Assembly: GCA_910587635.1 (NCBI GenBank)
Contig: CAJUNB010000031.1
Coordinates: 1-64,000 of the forward strand
Length of the DNA stretch: 64,000 nt
DNA from: an uncultured Lachnospiraceae bacterium
Lineage (GTDB): Bacteria; Bacillota; Clostridia; Lachnospirales; Lachnospiraceae
Direction: 5' to 3'
Program-made: the position numbers and the translations under genes
Part shown: positions 25,493 through 33,651 of the stretch, piece after piece
How the letters are laid out: every line of letters starts with the position of its first letter
How positions within the stretch are numbered: position 1 is the first letter of the stretch
The notes under the pieces: generated by a model
Database searches by the model: none
Seen by the model: the letters and a program-made list of their open reading frames with translations, nothing else
Told to the model about the DNA's origin: nothing

Positions 25493-26437
25493 TTAGTCAG
25501 TATTTTTAATGCGATCGAGTCCCACTGCAATGATAATAATCGCCCCCTGCACAATCAGCTGCCAGTTAGTAGAAATGTTGAGCAGGTTCATACCGTTTGT
25601 AATAATCCCCATAATGAGCGCCCCCAAAAAGGTCCCCCATATCCGCCCCTTTCCTCCGGTGGTGCTCGTGCCACCGATAACACAGGCGGCGATGGCATTC
25701 AGTTCCAGTCCGTCTCCTGCACTGGGCTGGCCGGAAAACATCCTGGATGCCAGCACGATACCTCCAATAGCCGCAGTGACACCGCAGAGCACATAGATAA
25801 GAATCTTATTTCGGTTGACACTGATTCCTGACAGCCTTGCCGCTTCGATATTGCCCCCGATGGCAAAAATGCTGCGGCCAAACTTGATATATTTCAGCAC
25901 AACATATCCAAGTACATAGCAGATGAGCATAATGATAACCGGCACAGGCAGAAACCCCACATATCCTCTGCCAATCACTTTAAAAGAATCTGGCAGTCCT
26001 GTCACCGGATAGGAATTCGTAATGACAAGCACAAGTCCTCTGGCAATGTTCAACATCCCCATTGTTACAATAAAGGAAGGGATTCTGGCATACACATGGA
26101 TACTGCCATTTGCAAGGCCGCAGAGAGCCCCCGCTCCCATCGCCATCACGATGGCCGCAGCCATCGGCAAACCATCCCTTAGGCTCATTGTCACAATAAT
26201 ACCGGAAAGGGCGGCAATACTTCCCACACTCAAATCAATCTCTCCTGAAATCAGGACAAATGTCATACCAATACCGATAATTGCCGTGATACTCACCTGT
26301 CGGATAACATTGATCAAATTGTCAGGTGCCAAAAAGACAGGCTTCAATATCGTGAGACCTACTACAAGAATCGCAAAGATGCCCAGTATCGCCATGTCGT
26401 TCCAGTTTTTACTTTTCAGCATTTTATTTTTTTCCAT
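25493..26437 (-). CDS. Ribose-type ABC transporter permease
   Basis: A 314-residue inner-membrane permease of the RbsC/BPD_transp_2 family with 8-10 hydrophobic segments. Family motifs: FVLISGEIDLSVGSIAALSG near the N-terminus, and GIVLASRMFSGQPSAGDGLELNAIAACVIGGTSTTGG near the end, the segment that contacts the ATPase. The ATG at 26437 has GGAGGAG upstream and overlaps the ATPase gene by 14 bases. It acts with the adjacent ATPase and lipoprotein. Confidence 0.9.
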   Translation of the reverse strand: MEKNKMLKSKNWNDMAILGIFAILVVGLTILKPVFLAPDNLINVIRQVSITAIIGIGMTFVLISGEIDLSVGSIAALSGIIVTMSLRDGLPMAAAIVMAMGAGALCGLANGSIHVYARIPSFIVTMGMLNIARGLVLVITNSYPVTGLPDSFKVIGRGYVGFLPVPVIIMLICYVLGYVVLKYIKFGRSIFAIGGNIEAARLSGISVNRNKILIYVLCGVTAAIGGIVLASRMFSGQPSAGDGLELNAIAACVIGGTSTTGGKGRIWGTFLGALIMGIITNGMNLLNISTNWQLIVQGAIIIIAVGLDRIKNTD

Positions 26438-27929
26438 TTTCTTCTCCTCCGGTAGCATAGTACATGATCTTTTTCTGCGTGAGCTCATCTTTTAAAAGCT
26501 CTCCGGTTATTTTTCCTTCATACATGACATAGACCCGGTCGCATAATCCGATAATCTCCGGCATCTCCGAAGAAATAAAAACAATCGATTTACCCTGCGC
26601 TGCCAGATTCACGATGATCTGGTAGATTTCAAATTTGGCGTTGACATCAATTCCCCTGGTAGGTTCATCCAGAACGATAATCTCCGGATCGCAGTTCAGC
26701 CACTTTGCCAGTACCACTTTCTGTTGATTTCCACCACTCAAAAATTTTACTTTCTGTCGCTCGGAAGGCGTTTTTATCAAAAGACTTTTGATATAGGAAG
26801 CACACAGCTGCTTCGCCTTTTTCATGGAAAATCTTCCTTTTTCAAAGGCATTTTCCATCTTTGCCATAACAATATTGTCCATGACGGACAGATCGGTGAC
26901 AAGTCCCTCTTCCTTTCTGTTCTCCGGGAGAAAACCGATCCCATATCGGATCGCCTCTCTTGGAGAATGTATCCTGCACTCTCTGCCATTGACATACACT
27001 TTTCCACTGGCCTTTTTATCCGCTCCAAATACCGCTTTGAGCGTTTCTGTCCGCCCTGCCCCCACCAGACCGGCAAAACCGAGTATTTCTCCTTTTTTCA
27101 AGGTAAAGCTGACATCCTTCACTTCTTTTCCGTTGTCCATATGCTCTACCCGCAGGACTTCTTCCCCCGTTTCATGTTTCGTCTCCGGAAATACCTGGGA
27201 AAGAGACCGGCCAACCATAGATTCGATGATCATATTAGCAGTTACGTCTCTGATACTGCCCCCAGTCACATAGGTTCCATCCCGCATGACCGTATAGGAA
27301 TCACAGATCTCAAATATTTCCTCCATTCTGTGACTGATGTAAATCATCGTAATACCCTGACTTCTCAGCCTCCGAATCACAGAAAAAAGCTTCTCTGTCT
27401 CGCTTTCAGTCAGAGCCGATGTGGGTTCGTCCAGTATCAGAATTCTGGATTTGAGCGAAATCGCCTTGGCGATCTCCACCATCTGCTGTTGTGCCACACT
27501 GAGGGAGCTGATCTTTCGCTTTACATCCAGTTCAATATCGATCTGTTTCAGTGCCTCCCCGGCATCTGTCCGCATCTGTTTCCAGTCGATAAAACCGCTT
27601 TTCCCCGGCTGTCTGTCCAAAAAGATGTTTTCCGCAATCGTCAGTTCCGGTATCAGATTCAGCTCCTGATAGATAATTGCCACACCCAGATTTTCAGAAT
27701 CTGTCGTATTTCTGATGTCAACGCTCTGTCCCTCGATCAGGATTTCCCCCGAATCTTTCGAATAGGCACCGGAAAGTATTTTCATCAACGTGGACTTGCC
27801 CGCTCCATTCTCTCCCAGGAGCGCGTGGACATGTCCCTTCGGAATAGAAAAACTGATATTCTGCAGTGCCTTCACACCCGTAAAAAACTTATTGATGTCC
27901 CGGAATTCCAACATATTTGTATTATCCAT
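26424..27929 (-). CDS. Ribose-type sugar ABC transporter ATPase (tandem domains)
   Basis: A 501-residue RbsA/MglA-type subunit with two ATPase domains. The first is complete: Walker A GENGAGKSTL, signature LSVAQQQMVEIAKA, Walker B ILILDEPTSALTE. The second has a degenerate Walker A (GLVGAGRTETLKA) but a good signature (LSGGNQQKVVLAKWL) and Walker B (IIVLDEPTRGID). This asymmetry is normal for the family. I chose the ATG at 27929, which has AAGGATGAG upstream, over one six codons earlier. Confidence 0.92.
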   Translation of the reverse strand: MDNTNMLEFRDINKFFTGVKALQNISFSIPKGHVHALLGENGAGKSTLMKILSGAYSKDSGEILIEGQSVDIRNTTDSENLGVAIIYQELNLIPELTIAENIFLDRQPGKSGFIDWKQMRTDAGEALKQIDIELDVKRKISSLSVAQQQMVEIAKAISLKSRILILDEPTSALTESETEKLFSVIRRLRSQGITMIYISHRMEEIFEICDSYTVMRDGTYVTGGSIRDVTANMIIESMVGRSLSQVFPETKHETGEEVLRVEHMDNGKEVKDVSFTLKKGEILGFAGLVGAGRTETLKAVFGADKKASGKVYVNGRECRIHSPREAIRYGIGFLPENRKEEGLVTDLSVMDNIVMAKMENAFEKGRFSMKKAKQLCASYIKSLLIKTPSERQKVKFLSGGNQQKVVLAKWLNCDPEIIVLDEPTRGIDVNAKFEIYQIIVNLAAQGKSIVFISSEMPEIIGLCDRVYVMYEGKITGELLKDELTQKKIMYYATGGEENGKK

Positions 27930-27959
27930 AGTCTCATCCTTTTCCATCAGATCTCTTAG

Positions 27960-28358
27960 TTAAAACAGGCAGTCCGCTTCCAAAATAATGTTGGCATAAG
28001 GGGTAAACTCACCTGTACGGATCACTGCCTTCACATTTTTCGAAAGTTCCTTCACCTGTGCATGAGGCAGAATCTCAAGTGGGAAAGCATCTCCCACTGT
28101 TTCGGTCACTTTCTGCCGCATCTGAGGACTTACCGTTCCCTGCTCCAGATCGATAATTCCCTTTGCAACCAACATTTCCCCCATGACGGCCTTCAGAACA
28201 TCGATAAAGGAGGGAACGCCCTGCACGACTGCCAAGTCGATCATCTTCACCCCTTCCGGCACCGGCATTCCCGCATCTCCGATCAAGATTCTGTCCTCAT
28301 GAGCCAGCTCAGCCAGTGTCTTTGACAATTCTCCGTGTAACAAACCTATTTTCTTCAT
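27960..28358 (-). CDS. rbsD: RbsD-type pyranase/mutarotase
   Basis: A 132-residue cytoplasmic protein of the RbsD/FucU family, which interconverts pyranose and furanose forms (or anomers) of a sugar. Diagnostic features: MKKIGLLHGELSKTLAELAHEDRILIGDAGMPVP with the catalytic His and Asp, IDLAVVQGVPSFIDVL, and the C-terminal PYANIILEADCLF. The ATG at 28358 has AAGGAGG. It sits between the binding lipoprotein and the ATPase. The usual partner ribokinase is absent, so the sugar may not be ribose. Confidence 0.88.
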   Translation of the reverse strand: MKKIGLLHGELSKTLAELAHEDRILIGDAGMPVPEGVKMIDLAVVQGVPSFIDVLKAVMGEMLVAKGIIDLEQGTVSPQMRQKVTETVGDAFPLEILPHAQVKELSKNVKAVIRTGEFTPYANIILEADCLF

Positions 28359-28476
28359 ATGTTCCTCCTTTTTAAAAGAGCTGCCGTTCCAAACGGCAGC
28401 CCATTTTCGCTGTTCCTGCTTTCCTGTCCGCCGCCCGGGAAATCCCACAGGCGAAACGCCTTTCAGGTGCTGTCAT

Positions 28477-29511
28477 CTACTGCAAATCTGCCGCATAAAT
28501 AATGCCATCTTTTGTATAAACACCTACTTCAACGCCGATCTCTTCTTCCAGCGTTTCGCCGGCCAATACTTTGGTGACGCTTTCCACACATGTCTTGCCA
28601 AGCTCTTTCGGGAACTGCATAATACTTCCCTTATAGCATCCGTCTTCTGCGATCACATCCTGTTCTTCCGCACTGGCATCAAATCCGATCACGCTGATCT
28701 CCCCTTCTCTGCCTGCAGCCTGGATGGCATCATAGGCCCCCAGACCTCCCTGGGCGCTGTAGGAAAAGACAAGGTCGATTTCCGGGTTAGCCATGAGAAT
28801 ATCTTCCATCGTACTCATAAAAGTCTCTCTTGTATCTGCCCCCTGCTCTGCAACTACCTGTACATCCGGCGCCTCCTGAGACAGGACAGATTTGAATCCA
28901 TCGATTCTCTCGATTGCAGCGGAAGAGAGGGGATTTGTCAGAAATACCACTTTTGCATCTGGTTTATCCTGCAACAGGTTTTGCAGCGCCCATTTTGCAG
29001 CCAGCTCTCCACCGAGGAAATTGTCAGAACCGATATACGTCTCGAACTTGCCTCCTTCAGGTTTCATATCCACTGTAATTACAGGGATTCCCTTTTCTTC
29101 CGCTGTTTCCAGTGCCGGAACGATGCCGCTGCCGTCCACCGCATTCAAAATAATGGCATCTACGCCCTGGGAACAAAAATTCTCCACCGCATCGATCTGT
29201 TTTTGCATATCCAGTGCCGGATCATTGAACACGATCTCATACTCATCCCCCGCTGCCTCTTCAATACCTGCTTTTACATCCTGGAAAAACTCATACTGTA
29301 ATGTCATAAGCGATACGCCAATGACCTTTTTTTCTCCGCCTGCGGTCCCTTCCGCCGCCTCTCCGCCTCCTGCGCTTTCTTCTGCTGCCGCTTCCGTATC
29401 CGCCCCGGCTTCCGTAGATTCCGTACTCTCCTGAGCACCTCCCGAAGAACCACAGCCTCCCAGTACAAGTGCAGCTGCCAGTGTCAATGCAATCATCGCT
29501 TTCTTCTTCAT
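28477..29511 (-). CDS. Sugar-binding lipoprotein (RbsB-like)
   Basis: A 344-residue periplasmic-binding protein of the ribose/galactose class, exported and lipidated at Cys20 (VLGGC lipobox). A Ser/Thr/Glu/Ala-rich linker (21-60) precedes the two-lobed domain. The domain starts KVIGVSLMTLQYEFFQDVKAGIEEAA and has INAVDGSGIVPALETA and IGSDNFLGGELAAKWAL. It delivers a sugar-like ligand to the permease. The binding-site residues do not identify the sugar. AAGGAGG precedes the ATG. Confidence 0.9.
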   Translation of the reverse strand: MKKKAMIALTLAAALVLGGCGSSGGAQESTESTEAGADTEAAAEESAGGGEAAEGTAGGEKKVIGVSLMTLQYEFFQDVKAGIEEAAGDEYEIVFNDPALDMQKQIDAVENFCSQGVDAIILNAVDGSGIVPALETAEEKGIPVITVDMKPEGGKFETYIGSDNFLGGELAAKWALQNLLQDKPDAKVVFLTNPLSSAAIERIDGFKSVLSQEAPDVQVVAEQGADTRETFMSTMEDILMANPEIDLVFSYSAQGGLGAYDAIQAAGREGEISVIGFDASAEEQDVIAEDGCYKGSIMQFPKELGKTCVESVTKVLAGETLEEEIGVEVGVYTKDGIIYAADLQ

Positions 29512-29612
29512 GTTACTTCCTCCTTTGGTCTCTTCTTATCCTTACTCGATATATTTCCCGCCCTCTGAAACCGCGGGACCCCAAGCTTCCATGATAATCG
29601 TTGGGGAACAAA

Positions 29613-29629
29613 AGTGTGATTTACACACT
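29613..29629 (-). other. Small hairpin between M28 peptidase and rbsB genes
   Basis: The stem AGTGTG/CACACT with an ATTTA loop is followed by TTTTGTT on the minus strand, inside the 152-base gap before rbsB. It may be a weak terminator or processing site that separates lacI and the peptidase from the transporter genes. A CCCCAA/TTGGGG inverted pair brackets 29580-29606 next to it. Confidence 0.35.
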
Positions 29630-29663
29630 CCCGCTCTATAAAATCCTAAAGGCACCTCCCGGC

Positions 29664-30779
29664 TCATCTGCTTTCTATCATTCCCATCTGCTCCAACAAC
29701 TCCAGGGATATACGCACCATCACTGCCATATTGTCCAGTTTACTTTCTTCATATATATCCTTTGGAGAATGGAGAATTCCCTGGTCATTAAAAGTCAGCA
29801 TACATACCGGAATCCCTTTCGCAAAGTAAGGAGCATGGTCGCTTCCCGGCGGTGGCGGACATTTATATAACGCCTCAAACTGCTCCGAACTCCCGGACAG
29901 AATACTGCGTATCTTTCGCTCCATCGGCTCCGGGCCACTCCATACTTCCAATACTTTGTCCCTGCCCACACCATCAATATTCAGGAAAAATACTGTGTCG
30001 TCGTCCCGACCTGACCCGCATCTCGCTCTGGCTCCCTGCAGATCAAACTCCTCGCCGTCTGTCAGCAGGAACTGTATCGTATATCTGCTTTTGTACTTTT
30101 CTTTCAGCCGCCTTGCCAGCTCCAGTATCACTGCCGTCCCGGCGGCATTGTCATAGGCGCCCGGTGTGGAGTATACCGTATCATAATGTCCGCAAAGAAT
30201 GATCTTCCCGTTTCCCTGTCCGATCGTTCCCACCACATTGATACATTCTGCATTTTCTTTCCACGCAGCCTGGGCAAATCCTTTTACACGGGCTCCCGTC
30301 TCACAGGCTCTTGCCACAAATTCCTTTTCTTTTTCTCCTACGATATAATGGGGTAATTCACTGCGTCCGGTAAACAGCATTTGCGGTATCGCCTCTCCGT
30401 TTCCCCTGACAGTTATGTAAGCTACAATATGCTCTTCTTTATCCACAACACTGTACCGGTCCCATACATACATATCCCATACCCGGTTATGTCCTGCATA
30501 TCGCAGCGTTCCTGTGAATCCGTCAGATGCACCACTTCCCAGGAACAGATAACTTTCCAGCTGTCCCCGTTTATGGCCTTCTATTTCCAGCTGCCACTCT
30601 CCTGCGTCCCAGGCACACCTTTTGTAGACATCTCGACAGGCATTATCTGTAATTTTTTCGAGAGTCTCTTTCAAATAGTAACTACACTTTGAAAGTGCCG
30701 ATGAGCCAAAAGGTTTTGGCCCAAAATCAAGGATACGTTTCCAGTTTTTCTTCATCAGCTCATATGTCTGATCATACAT
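29664..30779 (-). CDS. M28 family zinc metallopeptidase, cytoplasmic
   Basis: A 371-residue aminopeptidase-type protein with a PA-like insert and a complete M28 metal site. Visible residues: GHYDTVYSTPGAYDNAAGTA (His, Asp), LLTDGEEFDLQGA (Glu-Glu), FLNIDGVG (Asp), SDHAPYF and ILHSPKDI (His). There is no signal peptide or membrane segment, so it should act in the cytoplasm. Its start overlaps the end of the lacI-type gene by eight bases, so regulator and enzyme are coupled. With the M20 enzyme at the other end, the operon encodes two amide hydrolases around a sugar importer. Confidence 0.85.
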   Translation of the reverse strand: MYDQTYELMKKNWKRILDFGPKPFGSSALSKCSYYLKETLEKITDNACRDVYKRCAWDAGEWQLEIEGHKRGQLESYLFLGSGASDGFTGTLRYAGHNRVWDMYVWDRYSVVDKEEHIVAYITVRGNGEAIPQMLFTGRSELPHYIVGEKEKEFVARACETGARVKGFAQAAWKENAECINVVGTIGQGNGKIILCGHYDTVYSTPGAYDNAAGTAVILELARRLKEKYKSRYTIQFLLTDGEEFDLQGARARCGSGRDDDTVFFLNIDGVGRDKVLEVWSGPEPMERKIRSILSGSSEQFEALYKCPPPPGSDHAPYFAKGIPVCMLTFNDQGILHSPKDIYEESKLDNMAVMVRISLELLEQMGMIESR

Positions 30780-31815
30780 GTTCCTCTTCCCTTTCCCGAT
30801 TTTTGTCCCCGCACACTGATGATTTTCTCACCACCAGCTCAGCCTTCATCTTCGACAACTGTGCCAGTTCCTCATCCACCGGGGCATTGTGCATCTTATG
30901 CAGCAGGATTCTGGTAGCCAGCTTCGCAAGCTCCAGGACTGGCTGCCTCATCGTAGTCAGTGCCGGTGTCACCATAGATGCCACCTCAATATCATCATAG
31001 CCTACGACCGCCACATCTTCGGGTATCCTGTAACCATATTCCAGTAAATAGCGGATTGCTCCGATCGCCATCATATCATTGGCACAGAATACCGCTGTAG
31101 GACATTCTGATAATTCCATCAGCCTCTTCATACCGGCATACCCACTTTCGATATCATATCTGCCTTCTACCTGATACGCTTCCCGAATCTCTATCCCATA
31201 GCTACGCATACAGTCCACATAGGCCTGCTGACGTTCTCTCGCAATAACGGACTGCATATTCCCTGTGATATGTGCAATCCGTCTGTGCCCCTGATCGATG
31301 AGGTGTTCCACCGCCTCGTAACCGCCCCTGCAGTTATCGATCTTAACAGACTGGAATCTTGTGTCTCCTGCATCCCGCTCCAACAGTACAATAGGTGCCT
31401 TCACATTCATTCTTTCCAGATGCGCTACCGGCATGTTCATACCGATCAGTAATATACCATCGATCTGGCGCTGTTCCAGCATCTGCAGAGACTCAATCTC
31501 TTTCTGGACACTCATATAGCTGTCACAAATCAGAATGTTGTAGTCATAGTCCTTGAGCTCCATCTCGATTCCTCGTATCATCTGTACAAAAAACGGATTT
31601 GTCATATCATTGATGACGACGCCAATTACATTGGTGGACTTCCCTTTGAGACTTCTGGCGATATTGCTGGGCTTATAGTCCAGCTTGTCGATTGCCTCCT
31701 GAATCCTCCTTTTTGTCTCTTCTGTCATATGCCCCTGTTCCTGGCTGTTCAGATACCGGGATACCGAAGTCTTTGAAACCCTTGCCATCTTCGCCACATC
31801 GATAATTGTTGTCAT
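30772..31815 (-). CDS. LacI family transcriptional regulator
   Basis: A 347-residue repressor-type protein. The N-terminal helix-turn-helix TTIIDVAKMARVSKTSVSRYLN and hinge helix (DYKPSNIARSLKGKST) precede a sugar-binding core (FVQMIRGIEMELKDYDYNILICDSY, FCANDMMAIGAIRYL, VAVVGYDDIEVASMVTPALTTM). The ATG at 31815 has GGAGG. It is promoter-proximal in the operon it presumably controls. Its ligand is probably the imported sugar compound. Confidence 0.92.
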   Translation of the reverse strand: MTTIIDVAKMARVSKTSVSRYLNSQEQGHMTEETKRRIQEAIDKLDYKPSNIARSLKGKSTNVIGVVINDMTNPFFVQMIRGIEMELKDYDYNILICDSYMSVQKEIESLQMLEQRQIDGILLIGMNMPVAHLERMNVKAPIVLLERDAGDTRFQSVKIDNCRGGYEAVEHLIDQGHRRIAHITGNMQSVIARERQQAYVDCMRSYGIEIREAYQVEGRYDIESGYAGMKRLMELSECPTAVFCANDMMAIGAIRYLLEYGYRIPEDVAVVGYDDIEVASMVTPALTTMRQPVLELAKLATRILLHKMHNAPVDEELAQLSKMKAELVVRKSSVCGDKNREREEEHV

Positions 31816-31905
31816 ATTCCTCCACCCCTTCACACTCTTGTTGTTTTTATTGTGTATTTCTCCTAATTATTTTTAACTTAATACTATAAATAACAGGATT
31901 GTGCC

Positions 31906-31919
31906 GGGGAACGTTCCCC
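31906..31919. promoter_or_regulatory. Perfect 14-bp palindrome, candidate operator
   Basis: GGGGAACGTTCCCC, symmetric about a central CG as is usual for LacI-family operators. It lies about 90 bases before the lacI start and overlaps the -35 region of a weak promoter-like sequence (-10 TATAGT). It may instead be part of the dispersed element. Confidence 0.5.
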
Positions 31920-32195
31920 TTATCATAAAAAAATAATAAGGAATCCGCTCCCTTGCTCTTTGTTAGATGTTTGTGTCTTGATACATTTCGGACTCGCAAA
32001 TTTCCGTACATGTCGGATGCCTATTCGGGCAGGCTTCTGCGCATACCCTCAGTAAACAATCTACGATCCATGATCGTCATTCGCCGCTCGCCCAATATGT
32101 AAACTCATCCTTCTCGTCAGTGTCCATTATACCACCAAACTCTCAATTTCACAATATAACATCCATATAACAACAGTGTGATATGTAATTGTTTG

Positions 32196-32215
32196 TTAGG
32201 GGAACGTTCCCCTAA
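32196..32215. promoter_or_regulatory. Perfect 20-bp palindrome, second candidate operator
   Basis: TTAGGGGAACGTTCCCCTAA, an extended copy of the palindrome at 31906. The centres are 293 bp apart, close to 28 helical turns, so both face the same side of the helix and looping is possible. The alternative is that both mark the edges of a mobile or dispersed element. Confidence 0.5.
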
Positions 32216-32301
32216 TGGAATATAAAAATAAAACACTTTTTAAGTACGGTTTTATTTTAACATATTATTTCTTTTTGTCAATCATTATTTTTTTATACGA
32301 T

Positions 32302-32329
32302 AAAAAACCGGAACAAACGTCCCGGTTTT
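32302..32329 (-). terminator. Terminator after the NlpC/P60 gene
   Basis: Stem AAAACCGG/CCGGTTTT (304-311 and 322-329 of the 32 kb block) with a 10-base loop and six T residues on the minus strand, 22 bases after the stop. Confidence 0.85.
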
Positions 32330-32351
32330 ATCTCCTCTATTATTCCAGTTA

Positions 32352-33539
32352 TCACGGAAGCACTCTTTTCACAGCCGCCGGTGTACGGTATGTGGCATTG
32401 GAAATACGGATTCCCGTCTTGGGGCTGCTGGCATGCACTACCTGTCCATCTCCAATATACAGTGCCACATGGTTGATAGTACCTCCTTTTGCATAGAAAA
32501 TCAAATCGCCCGGCTTGGCGTCCGCCAGGGAAATCTTTGTTCCCACACCCACCTGCTGTCTGGACGATCTGGGCAGAGAAACGCCAAACTGCTTAAACAC
32601 ACTCTGCACGAACCCAGAACAGTCTGCTCCCTTTGTCAGGCTCGTGCCACCCCACACATAGGGATTTCCCACAAACTGTTTCGCATACTGGCAAAGATCG
32701 ATCCTCGTATTGGAAATGCCGTTACCATACATCAGCTCTTTCATCGTAACGGCCGTCTCCAGCTCCTCTTCTACGACACAATAGTCTGTGGAAACATAGG
32801 CCTCCTCATCATCCAGCATGATTTTTGCCCAGCCTTCCGGTTTCTGCTCCACCACTTCCAGTCGCTCGTCCTGGGCTACCAGCGTGATAACAGGGCACTC
32901 GGTACTCGGCTCTTCACGCACTTTCAAAGTCTGTGTATTGACTTTAGCTACTGTATAAACTACTTCCGCCGCTTTTTGCTTTGCTGCCTCACCAGTCAGA
33001 AGATAGTCTGTATGCACATATCCTTCCACTTTTCCGGATTTGATATGCGCCCACTCTCCCTCAACAGAAAGGATCTCACAGGCAGCGTTCTTTGTCATCT
33101 TCCCTACCAGCTCTCCATCCTCTCCCGCTTTGTCCCGGACATTCAGATGGTTGTCCACCTGCGCTATCCCAAGATTCGTATAGCCCCAGAGATTGTCTAT
33201 GCCAAGTGCCTCTTTCTGCGCCTCAGCTGTCTGCAAAATCTCTTCGTCAATTTCTGCAGCCACCGCCGCCTGACTCTCTATTCCCTCTTTATTTTCTTCC
33301 CTTTCTTTCTCTTTTATTTCTTTTGCTTTGTTAACTGCTCTTTCCGCCTCTATAGGATCTATCAGTTCTTCATCTGCCTCTGCCATAATACGGTCAAAAC
33401 CAGCCGTAACTTTTGTAATATCACTTGTCGATGCAGCCGTTACATCCAGACTGCCAGAAAGCCGGGCAGTCATATTTGTACTGCTAAGCAGAGCGACTGC
33501 CATTATCAGCCCGATTCCTCCTGCTGTCGTTTTTTTCAT
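32352..33539 (-). CDS. Secreted NlpC/P60 endopeptidase with two SH3 domains
   Basis: A 395-residue exported peptidoglycan hydrolase that cuts stem peptides. A signal peptide or anchor (1 to about 36) is followed by a charged helical stretch (45-112). Two bacterial SH3 domains bind wall (about 118-182 and 195-256). The NlpC/P60 domain (about 275-395) has Cys307 in KGADCSGFVQSVF, His357 in INHVALYIGDG and His369 in VVHASSPKTGIR, so the catalytic triad is present. It is a single-gene unit with a consensus promoter and a WalR-like site, consistent with control by cell-wall state. Confidence 0.92.
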   Translation of the reverse strand: MKKTTAGGIGLIMAVALLSSTNMTARLSGSLDVTAASTSDITKVTAGFDRIMAEADEELIDPIEAERAVNKAKEIKEKEREENKEGIESQAAVAAEIDEEILQTAEAQKEALGIDNLWGYTNLGIAQVDNHLNVRDKAGEDGELVGKMTKNAACEILSVEGEWAHIKSGKVEGYVHTDYLLTGEAAKQKAAEVVYTVAKVNTQTLKVREEPSTECPVITLVAQDERLEVVEQKPEGWAKIMLDDEEAYVSTDYCVVEEELETAVTMKELMYGNGISNTRIDLCQYAKQFVGNPYVWGGTSLTKGADCSGFVQSVFKQFGVSLPRSSRQQVGVGTKISLADAKPGDLIFYAKGGTINHVALYIGDGQVVHASSPKTGIRISNATYRTPAAVKRVLP

Positions 33540-33563
33540 GTTCTCCTCCAGTGATTTGTATTT

Positions 33564-33580
33564 GTTACAAATTTGTTACA
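33564..33580 (-). promoter_or_regulatory. WalR-box-like direct repeat before the NlpC/P60 gene
   Basis: On the minus strand TGTAAC, five bases, TGTAAC: an exact fit to the WalR (YycF) consensus TGTWAH-N5-TGTWAH. A further TGTAAC lies three bases upstream and an inverted TTGTTACAA overlaps the -10. The box lies at about +5 to +20 of the predicted transcript, a position that favours repression. Confidence 0.6.
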
Positions 33581-33590
33581 TCTGTTACAA

Positions 33591-33619
33591 ATTGTAACAA
33601 ATACGAGAAACGATGTCAA
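33591..33619 (-). promoter_or_regulatory. Promoter of the NlpC/P60 gene
   Basis: On the minus strand -35 TTGACA (33619-33614), a 17-bp spacer and -10 TACAAT (33596-33591). Transcription should start near 33584, 45 bases before the ATG. Confidence 0.78.
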
Positions 33620-33651
33620 TGGAAGATATCAATTTCCAGTATGTTACAACA

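Larger units (their letters stand above)
31816..32295 (-). other. Non-coding region with possible dispersed element upstream of lacI
   Basis: About 480 bases with no supported gene. The two GGGGAACGTTCCCC palindromes bracket about 280 bases that include an ACGATC/GATCGT pair (32063-32077) and a GCCT/AGGC pair. On the minus strand positions 32059-32041 match 125-143 of the plus strand at 16 of 19 bases (TTGTyyACTGAGGGTAyGC), so parts belong to a repeat family. A 54-codon frame from 32011 has no ribosome site and I do not call it. From memory, similar sequence recurs in other Lachnospiraceae genomes, but I could not check this. Confidence 0.5.

Noticed and set aside
24091..25509. Long plus-strand open frame opposite the M20 peptidase gene
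   Set aside because: No ribosome site, composition typical of an antisense shadow, and it covers a gene with full M20 motifs.
31849..32011. 54-codon minus-strand frame starting MYGNLRV in the gap before lacI
   Set aside because: No Shine-Dalgarno sequence, crosses the palindrome, and looks like a by-product of a dispersed repeat.
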